A DNA stretch of 64,000 bases, taken from positions 124,001 through 188,000 of the forward strand of contig NZ_JAUCCV010000010.1 in the NCBI RefSeq assembly GCF_034675905.1, read 5' to 3'. Positions within the stretch are counted from its first letter, which is position 1, and each line of letters opens with the position of its first letter. The notes beneath the pieces are model-generated. The model was not told the DNA's origin and did no database searches. It was given only the letters and a program-made list of their open reading frames with translations. The position numbers were made by a program, and so were the translations under genes. Shown here piece after piece: positions 1 to 8,772 of this stretch. This DNA is from Castellaniella sp034675905 (GTDB taxonomy: Bacteria > Pseudomonadota > Gammaproteobacteria > Burkholderiales > Burkholderiaceae_B).

Positions 1-2
1 TA

Positions 3-299
3 TGCTTTTCAGCGGGCGTGCAGCCCAAAGTACGCGCCGAGATCGACGACATGACCATGCTGCGGCTGATCGCCCGCGACAGCGGCTGGCTGACCGTCCT
101 GCCCGAAGTGGTCGTGCAGGATGAACTGCACTCGGGCGAACTCGTACACGTCGGCCATTCCTCGCAACTGACTGAACATTTCTACGCCATCACGGTCCAA
201 CATGACCACCTGGCGGGCCCCCTGAAGCAGCTGCTGTCGCGCACGGCAGTCGGCGGCATCCTGGGGGCCTCTTCACCTGACTCATTCGATCCCGTCTAA
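3..299 (+). CDS. LysR-family regulator, C-terminal part (NhaR-like)
   Basis: The gene enters from the left edge, so only its last 98 codons are present, ending in TAA at 297-299. The visible part resembles the end of the effector-binding domain of NhaR-type LysR regulators. It has the segment 'EIDDMTMLRLIARD', followed by a 'VLPEVVVQDEL' stretch, both typical of that subgroup. The DNA-binding domain lies outside the window. The carbonic anhydrase gene follows 17 bases later on the same strand. In known NhaR proteins this domain senses ions, but no ligand can be inferred here. Assignment to the LysR family is good; the NhaR subgroup is likely. Confidence 0.72.
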   Translation, partial: CFSAGVQPKVRAEIDDMTMLRLIARDSGWLTVLPEVVVQDELHSGELVHVGHSSQLTEHFYAITVQHDHLAGPLKQLLSRTAVGGILGASSPDSFDPV

Positions 300-316
300 C
301 CCATAAGGACATCATC

Positions 317-952
317 GTGTTCCCACAACGACTGACCGAAGGCTATTCCTCATTCCTGCACGGGCGCCTCGAAACCGAACGCGCGCGCTATCTCGATCTG
401 GCGGCATACGGCCAGCATCCCGACATCATGCTGATCAGCTGCGGGGATTCCCGCGTCGCACCTGAAACGATTTTCGACTCCGGCCCCGGCGAAATGTTCG
501 TCGTGCGCAACATCGCCGGCATCGTCCCGCCTTGCGACGACAACCCGGAATCGGCCTTTCACGGCACCAGCGCCTGCATCGAATTCGGCGTCAATGCCCT
601 GGAAGTCGCCCACATCGTCGTCATGGGGCACGCCAGCTGCGGCGGCGTGTCCGCCTACGCCAACAAGGCCGAACCACTATCCAAGCCCAACTTCATCGGC
701 ACCTGGATGTCACAGATCAAGCCAGTGGCAGACAAGGTCGGTCCCCGAACGGGCGACTATGCCGAATGGATCCGCAACATGGAATGGGGCGTGGTCGAAT
801 ACAGCATGAACAATCTGCTGACCTTTCCGGATGTGCGCGAACGGGTCGAAGCCGGCACGCTGACCATCCACGGCGCCTATTTCGGCGTCGCCACCGGCGT
901 GCTGTTCATCCGCAACCCGGACACCGGCAAGTTCGAACCGTATCAGGAATAG
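317..952 (+). CDS. Beta-class carbonic anhydrase
   Basis: This enzyme interconverts CO2 and bicarbonate in the cytoplasm. The 211-residue product carries the beta-class zinc site: Cys42 and the Asp44/Arg46 dyad in 'SCGDSRVAP', then His105 and Cys108 in 'MGHASCGG'. All key residues are present and the length fits the family. The start is a GTG at 317 with an AAGGA ribosome binding site about 8 bases upstream. It lies close behind the LysR-type gene and may be co-transcribed with it. The family also contains sulfate-transporter-linked and cyanate-linked members, but no such partner is seen here. Confidence 0.93.
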   Translation: MFPQRLTEGYSSFLHGRLETERARYLDLAAYGQHPDIMLISCGDSRVAPETIFDSGPGEMFVVRNIAGIVPPCDDNPESAFHGTSACIEFGVNALEVAHIVVMGHASCGGVSAYANKAEPLSKPNFIGTWMSQIKPVADKVGPRTGDYAEWIRNMEWGVVEYSMNNLLTFPDVRERVEAGTLTIHGAYFGVATGVLFIRNPDTGKFEPYQE

Positions 953-958
953 CGCGAT

Positions 959-1540
959 TCAGGCGGGCCGCCAGTCCAGGGCCCAGGCGCTGCTGCGCAC
1001 ATTCTGCAGCCACAGTGCGCAGCTCAGGCTTTTGGCATCGGTGACGCCGCCCGTGCGGCACGCCTGAAAGAAGTCCTGATCCGACTGCGGGCAGACGTCC
1101 AGGAACTCATCGGCATCCAGATGGCGCTCACCTGCCTGCAGTTCCCGGGCAAAGAAAATATGGATGATCTCGGTGGAATAGGCGATCGCCAGATGCAGCG
1201 CGCCCGCATGCGCCCACTGCCCGGCGGTGTAGCCGGTTTCCTCGAGCAATTCGCGTTGCGCGCAATGCAGGGGGTCTTCGCCAGGTTCCAGCTTGCCGGC
1301 GGGAAACTCGCTCATCACCCGCCCGACCGGATAGCGGAATTGACGCTCCAACAATACATGCTCGTCATCCAGCAAGGGGATGATGACGACCGCCCCCGGG
1401 TGGATGATGTATTCGCGGGTGGACGTCGTGCCATCGGGCATGCGCACGGTATCACGACGCGCCTTCAGAAAATCGCCTTCGCACAGGGATTCGCTGGCGA
1501 CGCAGGTTTCCCGTAAATGACGGTCAGAGGCATCCGGCAC
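959..1540 (-). CDS. Nudix hydrolase, ADP-ribose pyrophosphatase type
   Basis: The product (193 residues) is a Nudix pyrophosphatase of the ADP-sugar type, which hydrolyses ADP-ribose and similar compounds to AMP and a sugar phosphate. The Nudix box is complete from Gly82 to about Tyr104 ('GKLEPGE', then 'RELLEETGY'). A longer reading frame continues upstream, but the GTG at 1538-1540 is preferred: an AAAGGA ribosome binding site sits just before it, and the longer form would overlap the upstream GGDEF/EAL gene. It follows that gene by 10 bases on the same strand and is probably co-transcribed. It converges on the carbonic anhydrase gene with only 6 bases between them. Confidence 0.88.
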   Translation of the reverse strand: MPDASDRHLRETCVASESLCEGDFLKARRDTVRMPDGTTSTREYIIHPGAVVIIPLLDDEHVLLERQFRYPVGRVMSEFPAGKLEPGEDPLHCAQRELLEETGYTAGQWAHAGALHLAIAYSTEIIHIFFARELQAGERHLDADEFLDVCPQSDQDFFQACRTGGVTDAKSLSCALWLQNVRSSAWALDWRPA

Positions 1541-1550
1541 AGAATTTCCT

Positions 1551-3845
1551 TTAAGAAACGATGGCGCTGCGCAACCAGGCGACGGCCTGATCTTCCGGCA
1601 TGGGGCGGCCAATGCCATAACCCTGGCCCACATCGCAGCCCAGATCACGCAACATGTCTCGCACGGCATCTGTTTCGATCCCTTCGGCGATCACCTTCAG
1701 GCCCAGGGTATGACTCATTTCGATGATGGATCGCACGATGGCGCACAGGTCCGCATCATCCACCATCCCGGCGACAAATGACTGATCGATCTTCAGCGCA
1801 TCCACCGGCAGGCGATTCAGATAGGCAAACGAGGAATAGCCGGTACCGAAATCGTCGATGGACAGGCGCACACCCAGGGCATGCAAGGCATACAGGGTTC
1901 GCAGAGACCGGGCGGGGTCTGCCATGATGACGCTTTCTGTGACTTCCAGTTCCAGCAAGGAAGGGTCCAGATTATGATGAATCAAGGCATCTTCCACCTG
2001 CTGCGGAAAATACTCGTCCAGCAGATTGCGGGCCGAAATATTCACTGCCATGCTCACCCCCGGCTGAATGGCTTGCAAGCGCACGCAGGCCGCCACGGCC
2101 TGATCCACCACCCAACGGGTGAACGGGTGAATCAGATCGCTGACTTCGATGATGGGAATGAACTGGGCCGGCGGCACCAGGCCGCGTTCCGGGTGCTGCC
2201 AACGCGCCAGGGCTTCAAACCCGACAGGGGCGCCTGGCGGCAGAGCATCGCCGTCCAACACGATCTTGGGCTGCAGATGCAGCAGGAATTGCCCTTGCGC
2301 CAAGGCATCGCGCAGGTCTCCACGCAGCAACTGGCGGTCATGCACCTGGGCCCGATCCCGGACATCAAACACAGCCACGCCCAGGCCTTCCCGCTTGGCC
2401 CGCCGCATGGCCGTATCGGCGCAGTGGATCAGCTCGTCAGGCTCTGCCGCGTGTACCGGATGGATCGCCATGCCAAAGCTGCAGCTGATACGGATCTGCA
2501 GCGTATTCAGCGTAAAGGGTTCCCGAACGGACGCCAGCAGATCGCGGACCTGCGTTTCGGCCTGCAGCTGATCGCTGGTGTCCAGCAGAAAGGCGAATTC
2601 GTCGCTGCCCAGCCGCGCCAGCACACAGGCGTCGCCCAGACAGTCCCGGAAGCGCCGGGCGACAGCCTGCAGCAGCTTGTCCCCGATGTCATGCCCCAAA
2701 GCCCCATTGACTTCCTTGAACCCGTCGACATTGGAGATCACCAGCATCCAGGGCCTGTCCAGGCCCTGCTGCGTACGCGACAGCAGACGATGCAGAATAT
2801 CTCCACGACTCAGCAGCCCGGTCAGGGAGTCATGCGTGGCTTGATGCGTCAGCACCCGCTGCATCAGATTGCCCGCTACCAGCAGCGCCACGCACAGCAG
2901 CAGCCCCATGATCACCAGACCCGTCCACAACGCCCGCCTAGCTTCGGCATACAGGACGGATTCGGGGATCTCATAGCGCACGGACACCCCATGAGGGTCG
3001 CCACGCGGGCCAGCCTGCATGGAATAGGTCCGCCAGCGGCGTCCATCCCCATCGACATGGCTGCTGCGCAACAAGCCGGTCTGCTGATCAGGGTGAAACT
3101 CCAGGCGTTCGCCCAGATGACTGGCATCCCCCGGAATCCGCTGCAGGATGTGGCCCTGGCGATCCAATATCCACAGCCGCGCCCCTGGCAGCAGATCCGG
3201 GATCGCTGCGCCGGCACGCAGGTAACCCAGATTCATCCCCGCATACACGACGCCGGCGCTGATGCCGGAATAACCTGGCACCTGCACCGCCAGCACCAGT
3301 GTGGGAACGCTGGACATCCGGCCGATGATAAAGCCCCCCAGAATCACATCGGCGCGCTCGAGCGCCTCCTGGAAATAGGGCCGGTCGCCCAGGAACGAGC
3401 CGGCGCGATCCGGATCCGGCAAGCCGGAACAGACCTGTCGCCCGTCAACCCCGATCACCCCAAGGTTCAGATACCGCGGCAGATGGCCCAGCAAGGTCGC
3501 CATATAGCCCCGGCATTCATCCCATTGCCCTGCGCGCAGGACCGGAGAATTGGATAGCGTGAGCAGTACATCGCGGGCATCGTTCAAGATAGTCCGGTCG
3601 TAGGCGGCCGTCACCTGAACCAGGCTTTCAGCTGAACGTTCACTATTGAGCACCAGCCCCTGGTACTGATGCCACACGTAGTAGCCCAGGCCGCCGATGA
3701 TGGGAATGGCGGTCGCCAGGACCGCCATAAGCAGGCGCGCACGCAAATCGCCCAGCAGGCCGAAACGGTAGTCGGTGCGGCTTCTTGCAGCGAATAAGCG
3801 GCCAAAGGCGCCGAACAATACGCTTCCCCTCCAGATGCAGGACAC
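1551..3845 (-). CDS. Membrane GGDEF-EAL protein with periplasmic sensor
   Basis: This 764-residue protein is predicted to turn over cyclic di-GMP. An N-terminal membrane segment (about 37-57) and a second one (about 304-326) enclose a periplasmic domain of roughly 245 residues, probably Cache-like. A GGDEF domain follows, but its signature reads G-S-D-E-F at 413-417, with Ser in place of the second Gly, and no RxxD inhibitory site precedes it. The EAL domain looks intact: Glu544-Ala-Leu546, 'EVTES', 'DDFGTGYSS', 'KIDQSF' and 'EGIET'. The likely net activity is therefore phosphodiesterase. The start is uncertain; a later methionine such as residue 40 would remove the first membrane segment and is unlikely. 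Confidence 0.9.
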   Translation of the reverse strand: MSCIWRGSVLFGAFGRLFAARSRTDYRFGLLGDLRARLLMAVLATAIPIIGGLGYYVWHQYQGLVLNSERSAESLVQVTAAYDRTILNDARDVLLTLSNSPVLRAGQWDECRGYMATLLGHLPRYLNLGVIGVDGRQVCSGLPDPDRAGSFLGDRPYFQEALERADVILGGFIIGRMSSVPTLVLAVQVPGYSGISAGVVYAGMNLGYLRAGAAIPDLLPGARLWILDRQGHILQRIPGDASHLGERLEFHPDQQTGLLRSSHVDGDGRRWRTYSMQAGPRGDPHGVSVRYEIPESVLYAEARRALWTGLVIMGLLLCVALLVAGNLMQRVLTHQATHDSLTGLLSRGDILHRLLSRTQQGLDRPWMLVISNVDGFKEVNGALGHDIGDKLLQAVARRFRDCLGDACVLARLGSDEFAFLLDTSDQLQAETQVRDLLASVREPFTLNTLQIRISCSFGMAIHPVHAAEPDELIHCADTAMRRAKREGLGVAVFDVRDRAQVHDRQLLRGDLRDALAQGQFLLHLQPKIVLDGDALPPGAPVGFEALARWQHPERGLVPPAQFIPIIEVSDLIHPFTRWVVDQAVAACVRLQAIQPGVSMAVNISARNLLDEYFPQQVEDALIHHNLDPSLLELEVTESVIMADPARSLRTLYALHALGVRLSIDDFGTGYSSFAYLNRLPVDALKIDQSFVAGMVDDADLCAIVRSIIEMSHTLGLKVIAEGIETDAVRDMLRDLGCDVGQGYGIGRPMPEDQAVAWLRSAIVS

Positions 3846-3969
3846 ATCAGGTCATATCCATGACCGCTCAATATACACGGAACCAGCGCCTCTTGAAGCA
3901 TCCACGCCAGCCAGCCAGCAGCTGCAGGCCTAAAATGAGCGCATTCACGACACTGTCCGGAAATCCCCC

Positions 3970-4458
3970 ATGTTTCACCTATCCCCGCAAACCTTCGCCA
4001 GCAAAGCCGCCCACTACGCCAGCCTGGCGGATCAAGCCCGCCATTTGATCGCCGGCGAACCCGATCTGATCGCCAACGCAGCCAATTTCAGCGCCCTGGT
4101 GTTCCACAGCCTGCCTCAGCTGAACTGGGCGGGCTTCTACCTGTTCGATGGCACGGAGCTGGTCGTCGGCCCTTTCCAGGGCAAACCCGCCTGCATCCGC
4201 ATCGCCATCGGTTCCGGGGTCTGCGGCACCGCCGCCCAGACCCGCCAGACCCAGGTCGTGCAAGACGTCAATCAGTTCGACGGCCACATCCCCTGCGACG
4301 CCGCATCGCAGTCGGAAATCGTCGTGCCGCTGATCCGCGCCGATGGATCCTTGCTGGGCGTCTGGGACGTGGACAGCCCCGTCACCCGGCGCTTCGACGA
4401 TGAGGACCGCGCGGGGATGGAAGCGCTGTGCCAGGTGTTCATGACGCATTTGGGCTGA
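3970..4458 (+). CDS. msrC: Free methionine-(R)-sulfoxide reductase (GAF fold)
   Basis: This small cytoplasmic enzyme reduces free methionine-R-sulfoxide. The 162-residue product is one GAF domain. It holds the three cysteines that define the fRMsr family: Cys75 in 'PACIRI', Cys85 in 'GVCGTA' and Cys109 in 'IPCDAASQSE'. The last is the expected catalytic residue. The length matches E. coli MsrC. It lies between two cyclic di-GMP genes, diverges from the GGDEF-EAL gene on its left and precedes the second one by 54 bases. GAF domains are often sensors, but the conserved cysteines argue for the enzyme. Confidence 0.9.
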   Translation: MFHLSPQTFASKAAHYASLADQARHLIAGEPDLIANAANFSALVFHSLPQLNWAGFYLFDGTELVVGPFQGKPACIRIAIGSGVCGTAAQTRQTQVVQDVNQFDGHIPCDAASQSEIVVPLIRADGSLLGVWDVDSPVTRRFDDEDRAGMEALCQVFMTHLG

Positions 4459-4512
4459 CAAAAAAAGCACAAACTTCAAGTATGCTAGTGGTGATTTCAA
4501 CTTGTTACCGCC

Positions 4513-6363
4513 ATGCCTACTTCTGGACTACTGATCTATCTGCTCGCCACGGCGCCACCAGATCATGTACCGCATGCCGTCTGGCTGGGAATCCTGGGAC
4601 TGGCGCTGCTCAATGGCGTCCTGCTGATATTCAGCCGGCGCGCGCAGCGCCGGATCGGCACGGTGCGCAAGGCGCTGGCGCATACGCAATCCATGTTCGA
4701 CGGCTTGAACGGCAACACGGTCATCGGCATCTACATGGTCAACGATGCGGTGCAATTCACCTACGCCAACGCGCAGCTGGCGCACATGCTGGGCTACGAT
4801 CAGGCCACGCTGGCTGACTGCTTCCCTCTGGATCGCATCTTTCCACCCGAAACCTACCAAAAAATCTGCGTGCGGGCAGGCCAGCGGCTGTCCGGCGAAG
4901 TATCCCGGGCCCGCTATGAATGTCCGGCCCTGCGCAGCGACGGCACTCCGATCGACGTCGAAGTCTACGGCTCGCAGATCCTCCTGGACGGCCGCTCCAC
5001 CATCATCGGCATGATGCTCGACATCAGCGAACGCAAGCGGGCCGAGGCCATCGTCTGGCGCCAGGCGCATTTCGACACGCTGACCCAATTGCCCAACCGG
5101 CAGTCCTTCCAGGAACAGCTACAGGCCGCCATCACGCTGTCCGCAGACAAGGAGCAGGCGTTCGCCCTGATCTTCCTGGACCTGGACCAGTTCAAGGAGG
5201 TCAACGATTCTTATGGGCACGACGCCGGCGACGAACTGCTGCAACAGGCTGCCCGCCGCCTGCAGTCCTGTATCCGGGAGGGCGACCAGCTGGCCAGGCA
5301 GGGCGGCGACGAATTCACCCTGATCCTGGCAGCCCCGATCAGCCAGGATCTGGTAAACGGCATCTGCTCGCGGATATTGCAATCCATCGCCCAGCCCTTC
5401 ATGCTGCACGAGCACAGGGTCCAGATTTCCATCAGTGCCGGCATCACCCGCTTTCCCCTGGATGGCCGCGACGCGACAACGCTGTTGAAGCATGCCGACC
5501 TGGCCCTGTATGCCGCTAAAAATCTGGGACGCAACCAGGCCAGCTATTTTCAGGACGCCATGCGTCAGGCAGCGCAGAGCCGGCGCGAGCTGCTGCAGGA
5601 CCTGCGCGCCGCCATCCAGGCGCAGCAGTTCCACCTGCTGTACCAGCCGGTAGTGGATATGCACACCCGCCGCACCATCAAGGCCGAAGCCCTGATCCGC
5701 TGGCAGCATCCGCAACACGGCCTGATCAGCCCCGCCGACTTCATCCCGCTGGCCGAGGAATCCGGCCTGATCATCCCCATCGGCAACTGGGTGTTCGATA
5801 CCGCCAGCGGACAACTGGCGCAATGGCGGCGCGACCATCACCCGCTCTTTGTGATCAGCATCAACGTGTCGCCCGCGCAATTCGGCGATCACGGTCTGGA
5901 TCCTGCATCCTGGATCCAGGCCCTGCACGCGCAAGGCCTGCCCGGCGATGCGCTGACGGTGGAAATCACGGAACAGGTGCTGATGGGCGCCGAACAGCAC
6001 GTCAGTTCCCGCCTGCTGATGTTCCGGGACGCCGGCATCCTGGTTGCATTGGACGATTTCGGCACCGGCTATTCATCTCTGGCCTACTTGCAGCGCTTCG
6101 ACGTGGACTTCCTGAAGATCGACCAGTGCTTCGTGCGCAATCTGCACCCGGACTCCAGCGACCTGATCCTCTGCCAGGCCATCATCGCCATGGCGCACCG
6201 GCTGGGCCTGAAAGTCATCGCCGAAGGCATCGAAACCGAGCAGCAGCACCAGATCCTGCAAAGCATCGGCTGCGATTACGGACAGGGCTACTGGTACGCC
6301 CGGCCCATGACAGCCGGACAAATGGGGTTACGGCTGCAACAGGAAGCCACCGACCGGGCCTGA
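4513..6363 (+). CDS. PAS-GGDEF-EAL cyclic di-GMP enzyme
   Basis: The product has 616 residues. One clear membrane segment (about 22-41) is followed by a PAS domain (about 60-180), a GGDEF domain with intact G-G-D-E-F at 264-268, and an EAL domain with Glu392-Ala-Leu394, 'EITEQ', 'DDFGTGYSS' and 'EGIET'. An RxxD product-inhibition site (Arg255-Asp258) stands five residues before GGDEF, so feedback control by cyclic di-GMP is likely. Both catalytic halves look complete and the direction of net activity cannot be told. The ATG at 4513 has no clear ribosome binding site. The gene may share a transcript with msrC. Confidence 0.92.
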   Translation: MPTSGLLIYLLATAPPDHVPHAVWLGILGLALLNGVLLIFSRRAQRRIGTVRKALAHTQSMFDGLNGNTVIGIYMVNDAVQFTYANAQLAHMLGYDQATLADCFPLDRIFPPETYQKICVRAGQRLSGEVSRARYECPALRSDGTPIDVEVYGSQILLDGRSTIIGMMLDISERKRAEAIVWRQAHFDTLTQLPNRQSFQEQLQAAITLSADKEQAFALIFLDLDQFKEVNDSYGHDAGDELLQQAARRLQSCIREGDQLARQGGDEFTLILAAPISQDLVNGICSRILQSIAQPFMLHEHRVQISISAGITRFPLDGRDATTLLKHADLALYAAKNLGRNQASYFQDAMRQAAQSRRELLQDLRAAIQAQQFHLLYQPVVDMHTRRTIKAEALIRWQHPQHGLISPADFIPLAEESGLIIPIGNWVFDTASGQLAQWRRDHHPLFVISINVSPAQFGDHGLDPASWIQALHAQGLPGDALTVEITEQVLMGAEQHVSSRLLMFRDAGILVALDDFGTGYSSLAYLQRFDVDFLKIDQCFVRNLHPDSSDLILCQAIIAMAHRLGLKVIAEGIETEQQHQILQSIGCDYGQGYWYARPMTAGQMGLRLQQEATDRA

Positions 6364-6423
6364 TCACCGCCGACGACAGACCAGAGAACCCCGGAAGCCG
6401 CCGGCGGCTAGGCCGCGAGCCGG

Positions 6424-8616
6424 TCAGAACTCCATGCTGGCGTTCAGGGAAACGGTGCGGCCAGCCCCCAGCGTCAGATACCCATTACCCGGATACCCCC
6501 CCACGGACGCCCAGTAGTTCCGGTCCGCCAGATTATCCACCCGCGCCCGCAGCGTCACCAGTCTGCCATCGACTTCCCACAGATAGCGCAAGCCCATATC
6601 CAGGCGTGTCCAGCCAGGCACTTCCTGGGTATTGTTCGCGTCGGCATAGCTGGCGCCGGTGTAGACCACCCGGCCATCGACCGTCAAGCCATCGATCCAA
6701 GGCAGATCCCACTCCAGCCCCATGTTCGCCTGCAGCTTCGGCACCCCGATGGTGCGCTTGCCATCGGTGACGGCATCCCCGGTGTCGATCTGTTTGGCAT
6801 CGATCCAGGTTGCACCGCCCAGCACCCGCACATCCTTTGCCGCCTGCCCGAACACGGTCAGCTCCACGCCCCGATGACGATCCTTACCTGACTGGACAAA
6901 GAGCTCGTCTGACTGTCGCAGGTATCCCCGCGGCTTATCCGTCGTGAAAAAGGCCAAGCCCGCTCCCAGTTCGCCACCATCGAATTTGATGCCGATTTCC
7001 TTTTGCTTGGACACATAAGGATTGAGCGTCTGGCCGTAATTGGCAGCCTTCGGATCCGTCACAGAACCACCAACCGCCAACGATTCCATGTAATTGGCAT
7101 AGACCGACCAGTCAGGCGCAAACTTCACCGTCAGCCCGACTGCCGGCGATACCCTGCTATCGTCATAGGCTGGATCAGCGATACCCGTATTCCAGGCGAA
7201 ATCCTGAGTGCGAAGCTGCTGATGTCGAGCACCCAAGGTCAGCAGGACGCGATCATCCAGTAATGACAGCGTATCGCCCACCGCTACGCTGGTCAGCCGA
7301 GTCTTGCTGCGCAAGGCCGGATTGCCCTGTTCGTTGCCGGTGAACGCGATCGCACTGATGGCAGGCCGATCACGATAGACAGGCCGGTAGATATTGGTCG
7401 CGAACGTGTTGAAAAAATCCATGACATACGCGCCCTTGTTCTCCAGTGCGTAATACGACGCCGACACCACCCATTCATGGCCCACTGATCCGGTGCGCAG
7501 CTTGCCGCGCAAACCCAGCTCGCCGGAATCCACCGAGTCTTGCCGGGCATTGTCGAATCGATAATATGTGCCGTCACCCCTTGCCCCGTCGTTGACGGTG
7601 ACTCCCGCCAGGGAATTCGCCTCATGCGTGCGACGCATCCCCCAGGCGGCCCAAGCCGTCACCGAATCGGTGATGTCATATTCCCCGCGCAGCGTGCCGA
7701 ACAGATCCCGTTCGTTCGAATACGTCCAGGGCTGCGCGAAATTCGTGTCGGCATCAGGGGCATCCGGGACGTCTGTGCCGGATGCCAGCGTAACGCTGGG
7801 GCGCGTGCGCCTGAGCCGGTTTTCCTGCCAGCCGATATCGCCCGACAGGCGCAGGCGGTCGCCTCGCCAGTCCAACCCCAGGGATACCAAATCCAGGCGC
7901 GAATCCTCACCGCCTACGGAAGTCCCGCCGCCGTGCCGCGCCGCATTCAGACGCACGCCCATACGGTCCTCATGGCCAAAACGGCGGCTGACATCCATGG
8001 CTATCTGTGATTGACCGCCACTGCCCCACCCGGTGGACACCCGGGTCAAAGACTCATTGCCCGCCCGTTTGGGCAACAGGTTCAGGGCGCCGCCCATACC
8101 CTGGCCGCCCGGAGGCGCCCCATTCAGAAAGGTAGAGGCGCCGCGCAACACTTCCACCCGTTCGAACAGTTCAGCAGCAATGTACTGTCTGGGCAAAATG
8201 CCATATAGACCGTTGTAGGCGATGGCATCCGACTCCAGCGGAAAACCGCGGATGAAATACGATTCCTGAAAATTGCCGAAGCCGCGCGCCACGCGCACGC
8301 TCGGATCACTTTGCAGCACGTCCCCGACACTGCGCGCCTGGACATCCTGAATGAACTCACTGGTATAGCTGGTGATGCTGAAAGGAGTTTCCATGAAGTC
8401 ACGGGTGCCCAGGATGCCGGCACGACCGCCCTGCGCCACCTGACCGCCTGGATACGCAGGTGATAACCCTCCGGCAGAGGCATCCGCGCTTGACTCAATG
8501 CGAATCGTTCCCAGGGTATCCACTGGCTCGGACGCACTTTGCGCCTGCTGCGCATGGGTGGTCGCACTCACGCACAGCACAGCCGTCGCCAGCGCGCTCA
8601 TTTTCAAGACATTCAT
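6424..8616 (-). CDS. TonB-dependent siderophore-type receptor
   Basis: This is an outer-membrane active-transport receptor of 730 residues. It begins with a signal peptide (cleavage probably near residue 22, 'THAQQ'). A TonB-box-like stretch and a plug domain follow ('GDVLQSDPSVRV', 'YFIRGFPL', 'RVEVLRGAS'), then a 22-strand barrel ending in the usual C-terminal phenylalanine. The plug features match the TonB siderophore receptor family; the ligand cannot be told from sequence. The start ATG has a GGAAT ribosome binding site. A Fur-like box lies 80 bases upstream in the region shared with the divergent yncE-like gene, so iron repression is expected. No siderophore biosynthesis gene is nearby. 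Confidence 0.9.
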   Translation of the reverse strand: MNVLKMSALATAVLCVSATTHAQQAQSASEPVDTLGTIRIESSADASAGGLSPAYPGGQVAQGGRAGILGTRDFMETPFSITSYTSEFIQDVQARSVGDVLQSDPSVRVARGFGNFQESYFIRGFPLESDAIAYNGLYGILPRQYIAAELFERVEVLRGASTFLNGAPPGGQGMGGALNLLPKRAGNESLTRVSTGWGSGGQSQIAMDVSRRFGHEDRMGVRLNAARHGGGTSVGGEDSRLDLVSLGLDWRGDRLRLSGDIGWQENRLRRTRPSVTLASGTDVPDAPDADTNFAQPWTYSNERDLFGTLRGEYDITDSVTAWAAWGMRRTHEANSLAGVTVNDGARGDGTYYRFDNARQDSVDSGELGLRGKLRTGSVGHEWVVSASYYALENKGAYVMDFFNTFATNIYRPVYRDRPAISAIAFTGNEQGNPALRSKTRLTSVAVGDTLSLLDDRVLLTLGARHQQLRTQDFAWNTGIADPAYDDSRVSPAVGLTVKFAPDWSVYANYMESLAVGGSVTDPKAANYGQTLNPYVSKQKEIGIKFDGGELGAGLAFFTTDKPRGYLRQSDELFVQSGKDRHRGVELTVFGQAAKDVRVLGGATWIDAKQIDTGDAVTDGKRTIGVPKLQANMGLEWDLPWIDGLTVDGRVVYTGASYADANNTQEVPGWTRLDMGLRYLWEVDGRLVTLRARVDNLADRNYWASVGGYPGNGYLTLGAGRTVSLNASMEF

Positions 8617-8695
8617 CAGAATTCCAATCGTCAGGATAGAAAGGCCTGCAGCCCCAGACAGATTCGTACTTGCTACAGGATCAAAAATAGTTATT

Positions 8696-8714
8696 GATAA
8701 CGATTATCATAATT
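8696..8714. promoter_or_regulatory. Fur box between divergent genes
   Basis: The stretch beginning GATAACGATTATCAT matches the 19-base Fur consensus at 15 of 19 positions by eye. It sits in an AT-rich island within the 156 bases separating the TonB receptor (minus) and the YncE-like gene (plus), so one bound Fur dimer could control both. The surrounding sequence (about 8685-8735) is strikingly AT-rich against the GC-rich background and should contain both promoters. Confidence 0.75.
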
Positions 8715-8772
8715 ATTAGATATCAATAATGTATAGTGTTGCAACTGACTTCTTCGTTGACCGAGCAAATTC

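Noticed and set aside
1881..3557. A 558-codon frame antisense to the GGDEF-EAL gene
   Set aside because: Composition is Gln/His/Arg-rich with no domain, and the coding strand is clear from GGDEF/EAL motifs.
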